From Cognatishimia activa (lineage in GTDB: Bacteria; Pseudomonadota; Alphaproteobacteria; Rhodobacterales; Rhodobacteraceae), in the NCBI RefSeq assembly GCF_017798205.1, contig NZ_CP060010.1, positions 744,001-808,000 on the forward strand: a stretch of DNA of 64,000 nt. The letters are read 5' to 3'. Under the pieces are notes generated by a model, which had not been told where the DNA came from, ran no database searches, and saw only the letters and a program-made list of their open reading frames with translations. The first letter of the stretch is position 1, and each line of letters begins with the position of its first letter. Below, piece after piece: positions 25,840-37,745 of this stretch. The position numbers and the translations under genes were made by a program.

Positions 25840-26694
25840 TTAGGCGCTTAGAGCCGCGATTGCATCCGCTTTCGACAAAATCTCACGCGCGGTGACGACG
25901 TGGAGGTTCTCGACGATCTTGCCATCGACGACCGCGACGCCAGTTCCAGCGGCTTCGGCTTCCTCAAAGGCGGCGATCTGGCGGGTGGCGAGATCGATCT
26001 CGGCGTCGGTCGGGGCGAAAGCTGTATTGGCGACCTCGACCTGTGCAGGGTGGATCAGGGTTTTGCCGTCAAAGCCCATATCACGGCCCTGTTCGCATTC
26101 TGCTGCGAGGCCCTCTGTGTCTTTGAACGCATTATAGACGCCATCGACAATCGTGACGCCATGCGCTTTGGCCGCGAGCAGGCAAAGACCCAGACCCGCC
26201 TGCATCGGCAGACGATCCGGACGGAACCGGCTTTGCAATTCCTTGGCGAGGTCGTTGGTGCCCATCACCATGCCCTCAAGTTTCGGATGCGCTCCGATTT
26301 CTGCGGCATTGAGCATTCCCAGAGGCGTTTCCATCATGGCCCAGATCGGCAGATCTCCGGTGATGTCGGCCAGCGCTTGGACTTGGGCCGCGCTTTCAAC
26401 TTTGGGCAAGAGCACCGCATCGCAGTCCAGCTTCGCGACCGCTTCGGCATCTGCATTACCCCATTCGGTCGAGAGATCATTGATCCGCACAATGCGTTGA
26501 CGGTTGCCATAGCCACCCTCAGCCAATGCCGCGGCCAGCGTGTCACGCGCAGGAACCTTTTGATCCGGTGCGACGGCGTCTTCGAGGTCAAATATGATGG
26601 CGTCGATGGCCAAACTCTTTACCTTCTCCATGGCCCGGGCATTGGACGCTGGAACGTAAAGAACAGAGCGATATGGGTGCGCGCGCTGGGTCAT
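25840..26694 (-). CDS. mcl2: (3S)-Malyl-CoA thioesterase
   Basis: CitE/HpcH-like TIM-barrel protein, 284 aa, most like Mcl2 of Rhodobacter, which hydrolyses (3S)-malyl-CoA to malate and CoA at the end of the EMC pathway. FDLEDAVAPDQK (metal-binding region), WAMMETPLGMLNAAEI and the C-terminal GFDGKTLIHPAQV are visible. The true malyl-CoA lyase Mcl1 is longer (about 318 aa) and starts differently, so I favour Mcl2. The ATG at 26694 has GAGAGG before it; an in-frame TTG at 26709 is less likely. It is the first gene of mcl2-nnrU-DUF1737-mch. Confidence 0.85.
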   Translation of the reverse strand: MTQRAHPYRSVLYVPASNARAMEKVKSLAIDAIIFDLEDAVAPDQKVPARDTLAAALAEGGYGNRQRIVRINDLSTEWGNADAEAVAKLDCDAVLLPKVESAAQVQALADITGDLPIWAMMETPLGMLNAAEIGAHPKLEGMVMGTNDLAKELQSRFRPDRLPMQAGLGLCLLAAKAHGVTIVDGVYNAFKDTEGLAAECEQGRDMGFDGKTLIHPAQVEVANTAFAPTDAEIDLATRQIAAFEEAEAAGTGVAVVDGKIVENLHVVTAREILSKADAIAALSA

Positions 26695-26762
26695 GATTTC
26701 CTCTCGCAATAATGTTGCGCATAGCTTTGACTATTTTTAAGGAAAGAACGCAAGCGGTTTTT

Positions 26763-26773
26763 CTGCATCGCAG
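26763..26773 (-). promoter_or_regulatory. CTGCGATGCAG palindrome upstream of mcl2
   Basis: On the minus strand this reads CTGCGATGCAG, identical to the site before ecm. It ends 69 bases before the mcl2 ATG; the ecm site ends 66 bases before its ATG. The region between also has GTTGCGCAT/GCAATAATG words. CTGC-N3-GCAG is the PhaR-type dyad. Confidence 0.6.
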
Positions 26774-26782
26774 AAAATGACG

Positions 26783-27216
26783 CTAGGGACGTCGCAGGAT
26801 CATCCCGATTTTCTCGTCACTCGAGAACCCCATCTTTTCGTAGAACCCAACGGCTTCGTTTTGCTGCCCCGTCAGCAACATGACTTTATAGGCGTTTGCC
26901 AGCCACGCCTCCTCAATCGCGGCCTTCATTACGGCTCGGGCGAGTCCCAGTCCTCTTGCGGCTTTGTCAGACACCACGTTTTCGATCAGGCCATAGGGAC
27001 GACCCCCATAGGTGACATTCGGCATCAGATGCAGCGTGGCCATTGCCTGCACCTCTCCGTTTAGAAGCGCGCCGTAGACAAAAGTCCCATCATGCCTCAA
27101 GACTTTTGCGAAATTAGCCTGCGCCTCGGCATCCGCGACAAATGAAGCCTTCGTATTCAGCTGCGCATAAAGCCGCGCCGCTGCAGGCCAGTCCTGTTCC
27201 GTCAAAACCCGCACGG

Positions 27217-27220
<4 letters not shown>
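26783..27220 (-). CDS. GNAT family N-acetyltransferase
   Basis: Acetyltransferase of 145 aa with a complete GNAT core: LIENVVSDKAARGLGLARAV contains motif A (about residues 78-97), and LTGQQNEAVGFYEKMGF is the C-terminal half. The substrate is unknown. The ATG at 27220 overlaps the stop of the upstream TSUP gene by four bases (ATGA), so they form a two-gene unit. The longer frame from 27247 would overlap that gene more and has no ribosome site. Confidence 0.85.
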
Positions 27221-29084
<1,864 letters not shown>

Positions 29085-29106
29085 GCCACCTCAAGAGTTT
29101 CAGAAG

Positions 29107-29132
29107 GGCCCGCTTTTGGCGGGCCTTTTTTA
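29107..29132 (+). terminator. Terminator of mdh
   Basis: GGCCCGC (29107-29113) and GCGGGCC (29119-29125) flank a short loop, followed by six T (TTTTTT at 29126-29131). Classical intrinsic terminator 22 bases after the mdh stop. Confidence 0.88.
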
Positions 29133-29172
29133 TTGCTTCATGAATGTTTGCGCAAACTTCTTTCAGGCGCGA

Positions 29173-29197
29173 CGAGTCGGATTTCACATGCGACTCG
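29173..29197. promoter_or_regulatory. Inverted repeat upstream of the twin sites at sucC
   Basis: CGAGTCG (29173-29179) and CGACTCG (29191-29197), 7 bp perfect, centres 18 bp apart. It lies 27 bases before the first TGTGATCACA palindrome. No T-run follows, so an operator is as likely as RNA structure. Confidence 0.35.
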
Positions 29198-29224
29198 ATT
29201 TCAGAAAAGAACATTTCTTTAATT

Positions 29225-29255
29225 TGTGATCACAGTATTTTTTCGTGTGATCACA
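29225..29255 (+). promoter_or_regulatory. Twin TGTGATCACA palindromes, sucC promoter
   Basis: Two perfect 10-bp copies, at 29225-29234 and 29246-29255, centres 21 bp apart. This exactly repeats the spacing at sdhC. The proximal centre is 113 bases before the sucC ATG. Same candidate GntR-type activator as at sdhC. Confidence 0.7.
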
Positions 29256-29295
29256 AATGTCGGAATTTTCCGTAGAAATACGGCAAACGGACAAA

Positions 29296-29331
29296 AAGCG
29301 CTTAGTTTTATGGAATCTGTGCGTCTATAAC
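29296..29331 (+). promoter_or_regulatory. AGCGCT palindrome and candidate -10 of sucC
   Basis: AAGCGCTT (29296-29303) lies 49 bp (centre to centre) downstream of the proximal TGTGATCACA. A good -10, TATAAC, is at 29326-29331, but the -35 position (TAGTTT) is very poor. A weak -35 with a palindrome just upstream suggests activator-dependent transcription. Confidence 0.5.
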
Positions 29332-29363
29332 ATTCGCAATCGTATCTAACACGGGACAGCTTC

Positions 29364-30557
29364 ATGAACATCCATGAGTATCAGGCGAAGGCTTTGCTTC
29401 GCTCTTACGGCGCCCCAGTTTCCGAAGGTCGTGCAGTTCTGAAGGCAGAAGATGCCAAGACTGCAGCCGGTGAACTGGACGGGCCTCTTTGGGTCGTTAA
29501 GGCTCAGATCCACGCAGGTGGACGCGGCAAAGGCTCTTTCAAAGAAGCCGATGCTGGCGAGAAAGGCGGCGTTCGTCTGACCAAATCTGTGGAAGAAGCC
29601 GCAGAAGAAGCCAAGAAGATGCTCGGCCGCACGCTGGTCACGCACCAGACCGGCCCAGCGGGCAAGCAAGTGAACCGCATCTATATCGAAGCGGGCTCCG
29701 GCATCGAGCGTGAACTTTACCTCGCGCTGCTCGTGGATCGTCAAACATCCCGCGTGTCTTTCGTCTGCTCCACCGAGGGCGGCATGGACATCGAAGAGGT
29801 TGCAGCTGCGACCCCTGAAAAGATCCTGTCTTTCTCTGTCGATCCAGCGACCGGCTACCAAGCCTACCACGGCCGCCGCATCGCATTCTCCCTTGGCCTG
29901 ACCGGCGCGCAGGTGAAGCAATGCGTCAAGCTGATGGGTCAGCTCTATAAAGCCTTCATCGAGAAGGATATGGAGATGCTGGAAATCAACCCGCTGATCG
30001 TAGCAGACGACGGCAACCTCAAAGTTCTGGACGCGAAAGTCGGCTTTGACGGCAACGCGGTTTACCGCCACGCGGATGTCGCAGAACTGCGCGACACCAC
30101 CGAAGAAGACCCCAAAGAGCTTGAGGCCTCCAAATACGACCTCAACTACATCGCTCTGGACGGCGAAATCGGCTGTATGGTGAACGGCGCGGGTCTGGCG
30201 ATGGCCACCATGGACATCATCAAACTCTACGGCGCAGAGCCAGCCAACTTCCTCGACGTGGGCGGCGGCGCGACCAAAGAGAAAGTGACCGAGGCGTTCA
30301 AGATCATCACCTCCGATCCAAACGTCAAAGGCATCCTCGTGAACATCTTCGGCGGCATCATGCGCTGTGACGTGATCGCAGAGGGCGTTGTGGCGGCTGT
30401 CAAAGAAGTCGGCCTCGAGGTTCCTCTGGTCGTGCGTCTGGAAGGCACCAACGTCGAAAAAGGCAAAGAGATCATCAACACCTCTGGCCTGAACGTGATC
30501 GCTGCGGACAACCTGTCTGACGGCGCCGAGAAAATCGTTAAAGCGGTTAAAGGATAA
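29364..30557 (+). CDS. sucC: Succinyl-CoA synthetase beta subunit
   Basis: Nucleotide-binding beta subunit of the ADP/GDP-forming ligase, TCA substrate-level phosphorylation; 397 aa. [16 protein letters not shown] is the universal start, HAGGRGKGS lies in the ATP-grasp domain, and [12 protein letters not shown] with VRLEGTN belong to the C-terminal ligase domain. It precedes sucD by four bases. Here it lies directly downstream of the regulated promoter region described at 29225-29331. Confidence 0.98.
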   Translation: MNIHEYQAKALLRSYGAPVSEGRAVLKAEDAKTAAGELDGPLWVVKAQIHAGGRGKGSFKEADAGEKGGVRLTKSVEEAAEEAKKMLGRTLVTHQTGPAGKQVNRIYIEAGSGIERELYLALLVDRQTSRVSFVCSTEGGMDIEEVAAATPEKILSFSVDPATGYQAYHGRRIAFSLGLTGAQVKQCVKLMGQLYKAFIEKDMEMLEINPLIVADDGNLKVLDAKVGFDGNAVYRHADVAELRDTTEEDPKELEASKYDLNYIALDGEIGCMVNGAGLAMATMDIIKLYGAEPANFLDVGGGATKEKVTEAFKIITSDPNVKGILVNIFGGIMRCDVIAEGVVAAVKEVGLEVPLVVRLEGTNVEKGKEIINTSGLNVIAADNLSDGAEKIVKAVKG

Positions 30558-30561
30558 GACA

Positions 30562-31449
30562 ATGGCCATCCTCGTAGACGAAAACACCAAGGTCATCTGT
30601 CAGGGTCTGACCGGCTCTCAGGGCACCTTCCACTCCGAGCAAGCGATTGCATACGGAACCAAAATGGTTGGCGGCGTGACCCCCGGCAAAGGCGGTTCCG
30701 AGCACCTCGGCTTGCCGGTCTTCAACTCTGTGCACGAAGCGAAAGCCAAGACCGAAGCCAATGCTTCCGTGATCTATGTGCCTCCTCCCTTCGCGGCGGA
30801 TTCCATTCTGGAAGCCATCGACGCCGAGATGGAACTGATCGTCTGTATCACTGAAGGCATCCCTGTGCTGGACATGATGGCTGTGAAGCGCGCGCTGGAG
30901 AATTCTTCCTCCCGTCTGATCGGTCCAAACTGCCCGGGTATTATCACGCCTGACGCGTGTAAGATCGGCATTATGCCAGGTCACATTCACAAGCGTGGCT
31001 CTGTAGGCGTTGTGTCCCGTTCCGGCACGCTGACCTATGAAGCGGTGAAACAGACGGCGGACGCAGGTCTGGGCCAGTCCACAGCCGTGGGCATCGGCGG
31101 CGACCCGATCAAAGGCACCGAGCACATCGACGTCTTGGACATGTTCCTGGATGACGACGAAACCCAGTCCATCATCATGATCGGCGAAATCGGTGGTTCC
31201 GCAGAAGAAGAGGCAGCCGAGTTCCTTGCGGAGCAAAAGAAAAAAGGCCGCTGGAAGCCAACCGCTGGTTTCATCGCGGGCCGTACAGCCCCTCCAGGCC
31301 GCCGCATGGGCCACGCTGGCGCGATCGTTGCCGGCGGCAAAGGCGGTGCGGACGACAAGATCGAAGCGATGAAGTCTGCGGGCATCATCGTGGCGGACAG
31401 CCCAGCAGGTCTGGGTGAAGCCGTGCTGAAAGCGATCGAGATCGGCTAA
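30562..31449 (+). CDS. sucD: Succinyl-CoA synthetase alpha subunit
   Basis: Alpha subunit, 295 aa, binds CoA and carries the phosphohistidine. The N-terminal CoA-binding domain shows [13 protein letters not shown] and the segment [21 protein letters not shown] contains the active-site His. AAGGATAAG, overlapping the sucC stop, provides the ribosome site. Together with the EMC pathway, which yields succinyl-CoA, this enzyme feeds carbon into succinate and the adjacent sdh genes. Confidence 0.98.
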   Translation: MAILVDENTKVICQGLTGSQGTFHSEQAIAYGTKMVGGVTPGKGGSEHLGLPVFNSVHEAKAKTEANASVIYVPPPFAADSILEAIDAEMELIVCITEGIPVLDMMAVKRALENSSSRLIGPNCPGIITPDACKIGIMPGHIHKRGSVGVVSRSGTLTYEAVKQTADAGLGQSTAVGIGGDPIKGTEHIDVLDMFLDDDETQSIIMIGEIGGSAEEEAAEFLAEQKKKGRWKPTAGFIAGRTAPPGRRMGHAGAIVAGGKGGADDKIEAMKSAGIIVADSPAGLGEAVLKAIEIG

Positions 31450-31458
31450 ACGAATTTG

Positions 31459-31482
31459 AGGCGGGCTGGACACGGCCCGCCT
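31459..31482 (+). terminator. Hairpin after sucD, weak terminator or attenuator
   Basis: AGGCGGGC (31459-31466) and GCCCGCCT (31475-31482), 8-bp stem, but followed by TAAAGCC without a T-run. It may only reduce read-through from sucCD into sucA. Confidence 0.5.
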
Positions 31483-31499
31483 TAAAGCCTCGCGACAAG

Positions 31500-31518
31500 C
31501 TGCATGCGTGCAGTTTTT
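31500..31518 (+). other. CTGCA/TGCAG hairpin with T5 in the sucD-sucA gap
   Basis: CTGCATGCGTGCAG (31500-31513) followed by TTTTT. It can form a 5-bp stem with U-run (terminator), or be a CTGC-N6-GCAG operator. The 31450-31693 gap is 244 bases and otherwise shows no gene; it should contain a sucA promoter. Confidence 0.4.
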
Positions 31519-31693
31519 CCCGACGCTTTAACAACAAGAAGACCAAAGTGATCGTGAGCGAGAAAAAACTCGGGATGAAATGTCCCGCCGCTTTCAAGTG
31601 CCGCAGGGTCAATCTCTGCGACGATGGAGCGGCTTTGTTTACTTATCACACAGGTCTCAATTCATCCGGTCCCAACCCAAATGAGGTGCACCA

Positions 31694-34651
31694 ATGACCG
31701 ATCAGTCCCCTAACGACATCTTCCATGCATCCAGCTTTATGCAGGGACATAACGCAGAGTATCTGGAACAGCTCTACGCGCGTTATGCCAATGACCCCAA
31801 CGCGGTCGATGAGGTCTGGCAGGACTTCTTCCGCCAGTTGGGCGATGCGGAGCTGGACGTCAAAGCCGAGGCCGCAGGCCCAAGCTGGGCGCGCAATGAC
31901 TGGCCTCCCGTGCCGGGCGGAGATCTGACGGCGGCGCTGACAGGAGAATGGCCTGCGCCTGCAGAAGCCAAGGGTGCTGGTGACAAGATCAAAGCGAAAG
32001 CGGCGGAAAAAGGTGTTGAGGTCTCGGATGAGGCGGTCAAACAGGCGGTGCTGGACTCGATCCGTGCGCTGATGCTGATCCGCGCCTATCGTATCCGCGG
32101 CCACCTTGCAGCGGACCTAGATCCGCTTGGTATGCGCAGCCAAGAGGCGCATCCGGAACTGGATCCGGCCTCTTATGGCTTCACCTCAGCCGACATGGAT
32201 CGCCCGATCTTTATCGACAACGTTCTGGGCTTGCAGATCGCAACCATGCGCCAGATCGTGGACATCGTGAAGCGCACCTATTGCGGCACCTTCGCGCTGC
32301 AATACATGCACATTTCCAACCCCGAAGAAGCGAGCTGGCTGAAAGAGCGCATCGAGGGCTTCGGCAAGGAAATTCAATTCACTCGCGAAGGCCGTAAGGC
32401 GATCCTCAATAAGATGGTCGAGGCCGAGGGCTTTGAGAAATTCCTGCATGTAAAATACATGGGAACAAAGCGCTTCGGCCTTGATGGCGGCGAAGCCTTG
32501 ATCCCTGCGATGGAACAAATCATCAAACGCGGCGGCGCGTTGGGTGTGCAGGACATCGTGATCGGCATGCCGCACCGTGGGCGACTGAACATCCTCGCCA
32601 ATGTGATGCAAAAACCGTATCGCGCGATCTTCAATGAATTCCAGGGTGGTTCGTTCAAACCAGAAGATGTGGATGGCTCGGGCGACGTGAAATATCACCT
32701 CGGCGCGTCCAGCGACCGTGAGTTTGACGGCAACAACGTGCACCTGTCGCTGACAGCTAACCCGTCCCACCTTGAGGCCGTCAACCCGGTCGTTCTAGGC
32801 AAGGTCCGCGCCAAGCAGGACCAAATCAAGGACGAAGACCGCTCCAAGGTCATGCCAATCCTCTTGCACGGCGATGCAGCCTTTGCGGGCCAAGGCGTGG
32901 TTGCGGAATGTTTCGCCCTGTCCGGTCTGCGCGGCCATAAAGCGGGCGGCACGGTGCATATCGTTGTGAATAACCAGATCGGCTTCACAACTGCGCCACA
33001 CTTCAGCCGCTCAAGCCCCTATCCGACAGACAACGCTCTGGTGGTTGAAGCGCCGATCTTCCACGTGAATGGTGACGATCCCGAGGCTGTGGTGCACGCA
33101 GCGAAAGTTGCGACCGAGTTCCGCCAGAAGTTCCACAAAGACGTGGTCATCGACATCTTCTGCTATCGCCGTTTTGGTCACAACGAGGGCGACGAGCCCA
33201 TGTTCACCAACCCGATGATGTACAAAAAGATCAAGGGCCACAAAACGACTCTGACCCTCTACACAGATCGCCTCGTCAAAGACGGTTTGATCCCAGAGGG
33301 CGAGATCGAGGACATGAAAGCTGCCTTCCAGGCCAAGATGAATGAAGAGTTCGAGGCTGGGAAAGAGTTCAAGCCGAACAAGGCGGACTGGCTGGATGGC
33401 AAGTGGTCTCATCTGGACAAACAGGACGAAGACTATCAGCGCGGCGCGACGGCGATTAAGCCTGAGACCTTCGACGAGGTCGGTCGTGGTTTGACCACCT
33501 TGCCCGAAGGCTATCCGGTGCATAAAACCATCGGTCGCTTCCTTGAGACCCGTAAGAAGATGTTTGAAACCGGCGAAGGCATCGACTGGGCCACCGGCGA
33601 AGCGCTGGCCTTTGGCTCGCTTTTGACCGAAGGTTATCCGGTGCGTCTGGCGGGTCAGGACTCCACACGTGGGACCTTCTCTCAGCGTCATTCGGGTATC
33701 GTCAATCAGCACTCTGAGGGCCGCTATTACCCGCTGAACAACATCCGCGCGGGTCAGGCACAATACGAAGTCATCGACTCGGCTCTGTCTGAATATGCGG
33801 TACTGGGCTTTGAATATGGCTACTCGCTGGCGGAACCGAACGCGCTGACCCTTTGGGAAGCTCAGTTTGGCGACTTTGCCAACGGTGCGCAGATCATGTT
33901 TGACCAGTTCATCAGCTCTGGCGAAAGCAAATGGCTGCGGATGTCAGGTCTGACCGTTCTGCTGCCGCATGGCTTTGAAGGTCAGGGTCCAGAGCACTCT
34001 TCCGCGCGACTGGAACGCTTTTTGCAGATGTGTGGCGGTGACAACTGGATCGTGGCGAATTGTACAACGCCTGCGAACTACTTCCACATCCTGCGCCGTC
34101 AGCTGCACCGGACCTTCCGTAAGCCGCTTATTCTGATGACGCCAAAGTCCCTGCTGCGCCACAAGCTGGCGATCAGCAAGACCGAAGAGTTCACGACTGG
34201 CTCCAGCTTCCACCGCGTTCTGTGGGATGACGCCCAGCACGGCAATTCCGACACGCAACTGGTGGCGGATGACAAGATCAAACGGGTCGTGATGTGTTCT
34301 GGCAAGGTCTACTACGACCTGCTGGAAGAACGCGACGCGCGCGGCATCGATGATGTCTACCTGATGCGGATCGAACAATTCTATCCGTTCCCGGCGATCT
34401 CTCTGGTCAAGGAACTGGAGCGTTTCAAAGGCGCCGAGATGGTCTGGTGTCAGGAAGAGCCCAAGAACCAGGGTGCTTGGTCCTTTATTGAGCCAAACAT
34501 CGAATGGTGCCTCAGCCGCATCAAAGCAAAACACACTCGTCCGATCTATGCGGGCCGCGCGGCATCTGCCAGCCCGGCGACCGGACTAGCAAGCCAACAC
34601 AAAGCACAACAAGCGGCGCTCGTGGATGCAGCGCTGACCATTGAAGGGTGA
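31694..34651 (+). CDS. sucA: 2-Oxoglutarate dehydrogenase E1 component
   Basis: Thiamine diphosphate-dependent decarboxylase of the 2-oxoglutarate dehydrogenase complex, 985 aa. An N-terminal E1o segment ([20 protein letters not shown]) precedes the TPP domain with [14 protein letters not shown] and [11 protein letters not shown], then the pyrimidine-binding domain with [10 protein letters not shown] and [23 protein letters not shown] precedes the ATG. It is followed closely by sucB and lpd, giving the full E1-E2-E3 set. Confidence 0.98.
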   Translation: MTDQSPNDIFHASSFMQGHNAEYLEQLYARYANDPNAVDEVWQDFFRQLGDAELDVKAEAAGPSWARNDWPPVPGGDLTAALTGEWPAPAEAKGAGDKIKAKAAEKGVEVSDEAVKQAVLDSIRALMLIRAYRIRGHLAADLDPLGMRSQEAHPELDPASYGFTSADMDRPIFIDNVLGLQIATMRQIVDIVKRTYCGTFALQYMHISNPEEASWLKERIEGFGKEIQFTREGRKAILNKMVEAEGFEKFLHVKYMGTKRFGLDGGEALIPAMEQIIKRGGALGVQDIVIGMPHRGRLNILANVMQKPYRAIFNEFQGGSFKPEDVDGSGDVKYHLGASSDREFDGNNVHLSLTANPSHLEAVNPVVLGKVRAKQDQIKDEDRSKVMPILLHGDAAFAGQGVVAECFALSGLRGHKAGGTVHIVVNNQIGFTTAPHFSRSSPYPTDNALVVEAPIFHVNGDDPEAVVHAAKVATEFRQKFHKDVVIDIFCYRRFGHNEGDEPMFTNPMMYKKIKGHKTTLTLYTDRLVKDGLIPEGEIEDMKAAFQAKMNEEFEAGKEFKPNKADWLDGKWSHLDKQDEDYQRGATAIKPETFDEVGRGLTTLPEGYPVHKTIGRFLETRKKMFETGEGIDWATGEALAFGSLLTEGYPVRLAGQDSTRGTFSQRHSGIVNQHSEGRYYPLNNIRAGQAQYEVIDSALSEYAVLGFEYGYSLAEPNALTLWEAQFGDFANGAQIMFDQFISSGESKWLRMSGLTVLLPHGFEGQGPEHSSARLERFLQMCGGDNWIVANCTTPANYFHILRRQLHRTFRKPLILMTPKSLLRHKLAISKTEEFTTGSSFHRVLWDDAQHGNSDTQLVADDKIKRVVMCSGKVYYDLLEERDARGIDDVYLMRIEQFYPFPAISLVKELERFKGAEMVWCQEEPKNQGAWSFIEPNIEWCLSRIKAKHTRPIYAGRAASASPATGLASQHKAQQAALVDAALTIEG

Positions 34652-34656
34652 ATGAA

Positions 34657-36150
34657 ATGACGACCGAAGTACGTGTCCCTACACTTGGTGAAAGCGTGAC
34701 CGAAGCCACCGTCGCGACCTGGTTCAAAAAACCGGGCGATGCGGTCGCCGTGGATGAAATGCTCTGCGAACTGGAAACCGATAAGGTGACGGTCGAAGTC
34801 CCAGCCCCCGCAGCGGGCGTCATGGGCGAGATCGTCGCGGCAGAAGGCGACACCGTGGGTGTTGACGCTTTGCTGGCAACGATTGTGGCGGGCGAAGGCG
34901 CCGCCCCGGCTCCTGCTCCGGCCGCAAGCGCGGCTCCTGCGGCGGCTGCGGATGCTGGTGCGGGTAGCACCGATGTGATGGTGCCAACTTTGGGTGAATC
35001 CGTGACCGAGGCGACTGTCTCGACATGGTTCAAAGCGGTTGGTGATACCGTCGCGCAAGACGAGATGCTCTGTGAGCTGGAAACGGACAAAGTGTCTGTC
35101 GAGGTTCCTGCGCCTGCCGCAGGTGTTCTGGCCGAGATCGTTGCGCCAGAAGGCACAACTGTGGACGCAACCGCGAAGCTCGCCGTGATCTCTGGATCCG
35201 GCGGCGCAGCAGCCCCTGCGCCCGCGGCAGCAGCGGCGGCCCCTGCCCCAGCGGCGTCTAAAGACGTTGAGAACGCACCATCCGCCAACAAACTGATGGC
35301 CGAAAAGGGTATCGATCCAGCCAATGTTGCAGGCTCTGGCCGCGACGGTCGCATCATGAAGGAAGACGTGCTGAAAGCGGCTATCGCTCCGGCAGCGGCC
35401 CCTGCAGCTCCGGCCGCAGCGCCTCGCGCCCCAGTGGCCGCGGAGGATGCCTCCCGCGAAGAGCGCGTGAAGATGACCCGCCTGCGTCAGACCATCGCGA
35501 AACGTCTGAAGGATTCTCAGAACACCGCAGCCATGCTGACCACCTACAACGAGGTCGACATGACCGAGGTGATGGCGCTGCGCAACGAGTACAAAGATCT
35601 GTTCCTCAAGAAACACGGCGTGAAACTGGGCTTTATGTCCTTCTTCACCAAAGCCTGTGTTCATGCGCTGAAAGAAGTGCCCGAGGTCAACGCCGAGATC
35701 GACGGCACCGACATCGTTTACAAAAACTACGTCCACATGGGCATTGCGGCGGGCACGCCGACCGGTCTCGTGGTGCCCGTGATCCGCGACGCGGATGCGA
35801 TGAGCTTTGCTGCGATCGAAAAAGCGATTGCCGAAAAAGGCGCGCGCGCGCGGGACGGCAAACTGTCTATGGCGGAAATGCAGGGCGGCTCTTTCACCAT
35901 CTCGAATGGTGGTGTCTATGGCTCTCTGATGTCCTCGCCGATCCTGAACCCGCCACAGTCCGGCATCCTTGGCATGCACAAGATCCAGGACCGTCCGATG
36001 GCGATCAACGGCAAGGTCGAGATCCGTCCGATGATGTATCTGGCGCTGTCCTATGACCACCGGATCGTAGACGGCAAAGGCGCGGTGACCTTCCTCGTGC
36101 GAGTCAAAGAAGCGCTCGAGGATCCGCGTCGCCTGTTGATGGATCTGTAA
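34657..36150 (+). CDS. sucB: 2-Oxoglutarate dehydrogenase E2 (dihydrolipoyl succinyltransferase) with two lipoyl domains
   Basis: Core acyltransferase of the complex, 497 aa. It has two tandem lipoyl domains (about residues 3-78 and 106-180), each starting [13 protein letters not shown] and each with an E-L-E-T-D-K-V lipoylation motif (Lys43 and Lys145). Ala/Pro linkers follow, then a peripheral-subunit-binding domain (about 207-245, [12 protein letters not shown]) and the catalytic domain ending [13 protein letters not shown]. The usual E. coli-type SucB has one lipoyl domain. I chose the ATG at 34657 over a GTG at 34648 because GAAGGG precedes it. It starts five bases after the sucA stop. 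Confidence 0.97.
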   Translation: MTTEVRVPTLGESVTEATVATWFKKPGDAVAVDEMLCELETDKVTVEVPAPAAGVMGEIVAAEGDTVGVDALLATIVAGEGAAPAPAPAASAAPAAAADAGAGSTDVMVPTLGESVTEATVSTWFKAVGDTVAQDEMLCELETDKVSVEVPAPAAGVLAEIVAPEGTTVDATAKLAVISGSGGAAAPAPAAAAAAPAPAASKDVENAPSANKLMAEKGIDPANVAGSGRDGRIMKEDVLKAAIAPAAAPAAPAAAPRAPVAAEDASREERVKMTRLRQTIAKRLKDSQNTAAMLTTYNEVDMTEVMALRNEYKDLFLKKHGVKLGFMSFFTKACVHALKEVPEVNAEIDGTDIVYKNYVHMGIAAGTPTGLVVPVIRDADAMSFAAIEKAIAEKGARARDGKLSMAEMQGGSFTISNGGVYGSLMSSPILNPPQSGILGMHKIQDRPMAINGKVEIRPMMYLALSYDHRIVDGKGAVTFLVRVKEALEDPRRLLMDL

Positions 36151-36152
36151 TG

Positions 36153-36214
36153 CGGTGTCGGGCTGAAGCCCGACCTACGACGACCCCGTAGGGCGGGCTT
36201 CAGCCCGCCTCACC
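36153..36214. repeat. Paired REP-like palindromes between sucB and lpd
   Basis: Two palindromes, GTCGGGCTGAAGCCCGAC (36157-36174) and GGCGGGCTTCAGCCCGCC (36192-36209), face each other across CTACG..CGTAG and GGTG..CACC, forming a larger imperfect inverted repeat. The core GGGCT-GA/TC-AGCCC with flanking CTACG resembles REP/BIME units. It fills most of the 89-base sucB-lpd gap. Confidence 0.65.
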
Positions 36215-36239
36215 AAAAAAATTCTCAGGAGACACCCCA

Positions 36240-37637
36240 ATGTCCCAATATGACGTCATCATCATCGGAGCCGGCCCCGGCGGCTATGTCAGCGCAGTGC
36301 GCTGCGCCCAGCTGGGTCTGAAAACCGCCATCGTCGAGGGCCGCGAGACCCTCGGGGGCACCTGCCTCAACGTGGGCTGTATCCCGTCCAAGGCGCTCTT
36401 GCATGCGACCCATATGCTGCACGAAGCAGAGCACAGCTTTGCCCACATGGGCCTGAAGGGCAAAAGCCCCTCGGTCGATTGGAAACAGATGCTGACCTAC
36501 AAGGAAGAGGTCATCGGCCAGAACACCGGCGGCGTCGAGTTCCTGATGAAAAAGAACAAGGTCGACTGGCTCAAGGGTTGGGCGACGATCCCTGCGGCGG
36601 GCAAGGTGACCGTGGGCGACACCACCTATGAGACCAAGAACATCGTGATCGCGTCGGGGTCTGTGCCGTCCTCGCTGCCAGATGTTGAGGTCGACAACGA
36701 CAAAGGTCTCGTGGTTGACAGCACCGGCGCGCTGGAGCTGGGCAAGATCCCGAAAAAGATGGTTGTGATTGGCGCGGGCGTGATTGGTCTGGAACTGGGC
36801 TCTGTTTACGCGCGTCTGGGCTCTGAAGTTACCGTCGTCGAATATATGGACGCGGTCTGCCCGGGCATGGACAAAGACGTACAGCGTACCTTCAAGCGGA
36901 TCCTTGAAAAGCAGGGTCTGAACTTTGTGATGGGCGCGGCGGTCTCTGGTGTTGAGACCACCAAGACCAAAGCCAAGGTCAGCTACGCGCTTAAGAAAGC
37001 ACCTGATGCGACCGAAACCATTGACGCCGATGTGGTCCTCGTGGCGACAGGCCGCAAACCCTATGCCGAAGGTCTGGGCCTCGACGCCCTAGGCGTGAAA
37101 CTGACCGAGCGCGGCCAGATCGCAACCGACGCCCATTGGGCCACTAACGTGCCGGGCATCTATGCCATCGGCGACGTGATCGAAGGCCCGATGCTGGCGC
37201 ATAAAGCCGAAGACGAAGGCATGGCGGTCGCCGATGTGATCGCGGGCAACCATGGTCATGTGAACTATGGCGTCATTCCGGGTGTTGTTTACACGACGCC
37301 GGAAGTGGCGACCGTGGGCCAGACCGAAGATGCTCTGAAAGCCGCAGGTCACAAGATCAAGGTCGGCAAGTTCTCTTTCATGGGCAACGGCCGCGCGAAG
37401 GCCGTAGGTCAGGCGGATGGCTTTGTGAAACTGATCGCAGACAAGGAAACCGACCGCGTTCTTGGTGCGGCGATCATTGGTCCAGCCGCCGGTGACATGA
37501 TCCACGAGATCTGTGTGGCAATGGAATTTGGCGCCTCGGCCCAAGACATCGCGTTAACCTGCCACGCGCACCCGACCTATTCGGAAGCGGTCCGCGAGGC
37601 AGCTTTGGCCTGCGGCGACGGTCCGATCCACGCGTAA
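36240..37637 (+). CDS. lpd: Dihydrolipoyl dehydrogenase (E3)
   Basis: FAD-dependent E3 of 2-oxoacid dehydrogenase complexes, 465 aa; reoxidises dihydrolipoamide with [15 protein letters not shown] (FAD site), [13 protein letters not shown] with redox Cys42 and Cys47, [14 protein letters not shown] (NAD site), and the C-terminal [14 protein letters not shown] with the catalytic His-Glu pair are all present. AGGAG precedes the ATG. Probably co-transcribed with sucA-sucB despite the REP-like pair in between. Confidence 0.97.
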   Translation: MSQYDVIIIGAGPGGYVSAVRCAQLGLKTAIVEGRETLGGTCLNVGCIPSKALLHATHMLHEAEHSFAHMGLKGKSPSVDWKQMLTYKEEVIGQNTGGVEFLMKKNKVDWLKGWATIPAAGKVTVGDTTYETKNIVIASGSVPSSLPDVEVDNDKGLVVDSTGALELGKIPKKMVVIGAGVIGLELGSVYARLGSEVTVVEYMDAVCPGMDKDVQRTFKRILEKQGLNFVMGAAVSGVETTKTKAKVSYALKKAPDATETIDADVVLVATGRKPYAEGLGLDALGVKLTERGQIATDAHWATNVPGIYAIGDVIEGPMLAHKAEDEGMAVADVIAGNHGHVNYGVIPGVVYTTPEVATVGQTEDALKAAGHKIKVGKFSFMGNGRAKAVGQADGFVKLIADKETDRVLGAAIIGPAAGDMIHEICVAMEFGASAQDIALTCHAHPTYSEAVREAALACGDGPIHA

Positions 37638-37659
37638 GGCTTCACCGACACGGAAAATT

Positions 37660-37688
37660 AAAAGCGGCCCTTGGCGGGGCCGCTTTTT
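37660..37688 (+). terminator. Terminator of sucA-sucB-lpd
   Basis: AAAAGCGGCCC (37660-37670) pairs with GGGGCCGCTTTT, followed by TTTTTTC. The A-run before and T-run after the stem allow it to work for both strands, including the convergent plsC-ftsX-ftsE unit. Confidence 0.88.
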
Positions 37689-37690
37689 TC

Positions 37691-37745
37691 GTGACAGCGC
37701 AGAGGCCTTGAGGGGGATCGGGGGTACTGGCCGCTGCGCCGTCAC
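37691..37745. other. Large imperfect inverted repeat in the lpd-plsC gap
   Basis: GTGACAGCGCAGAGGCC (37691-37707) and GGCCGCTGCGCCGTCAC (37729-37745) pair at 15 of 17 positions around a 21-base G-rich loop. Further GTCAC/GTGAC words follow to about 37770. It stands immediately after the lpd terminator and before the end of the convergent acyltransferase gene. No open frame is convincing here. Function unknown: a structured RNA or a remnant mobile element are possibilities. Confidence 0.5.

Noticed and set aside
25840-26694. Naming this gene mcl1 (malyl-CoA/beta-methylmalyl-CoA lyase)
   Set aside because: It is shorter than Mcl1 and its motifs and operon with mch fit the Mcl2 thioesterase better; Mcl1 remains a less likely alternative.
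29225-29255. Reading TGTGATCACA as CRP or FNR sites
   Set aside because: CRP needs TGTGA-N6-TCACA and FNR TTGAT-N4-ATCAA; here the arms abut with no spacer, which suits another family.
29346-30596. Long minus-strand frame (416 codons) opposite sucC
   Set aside because: Shadow of sucC, with biased His/Phe/Val-rich composition and no start signals.
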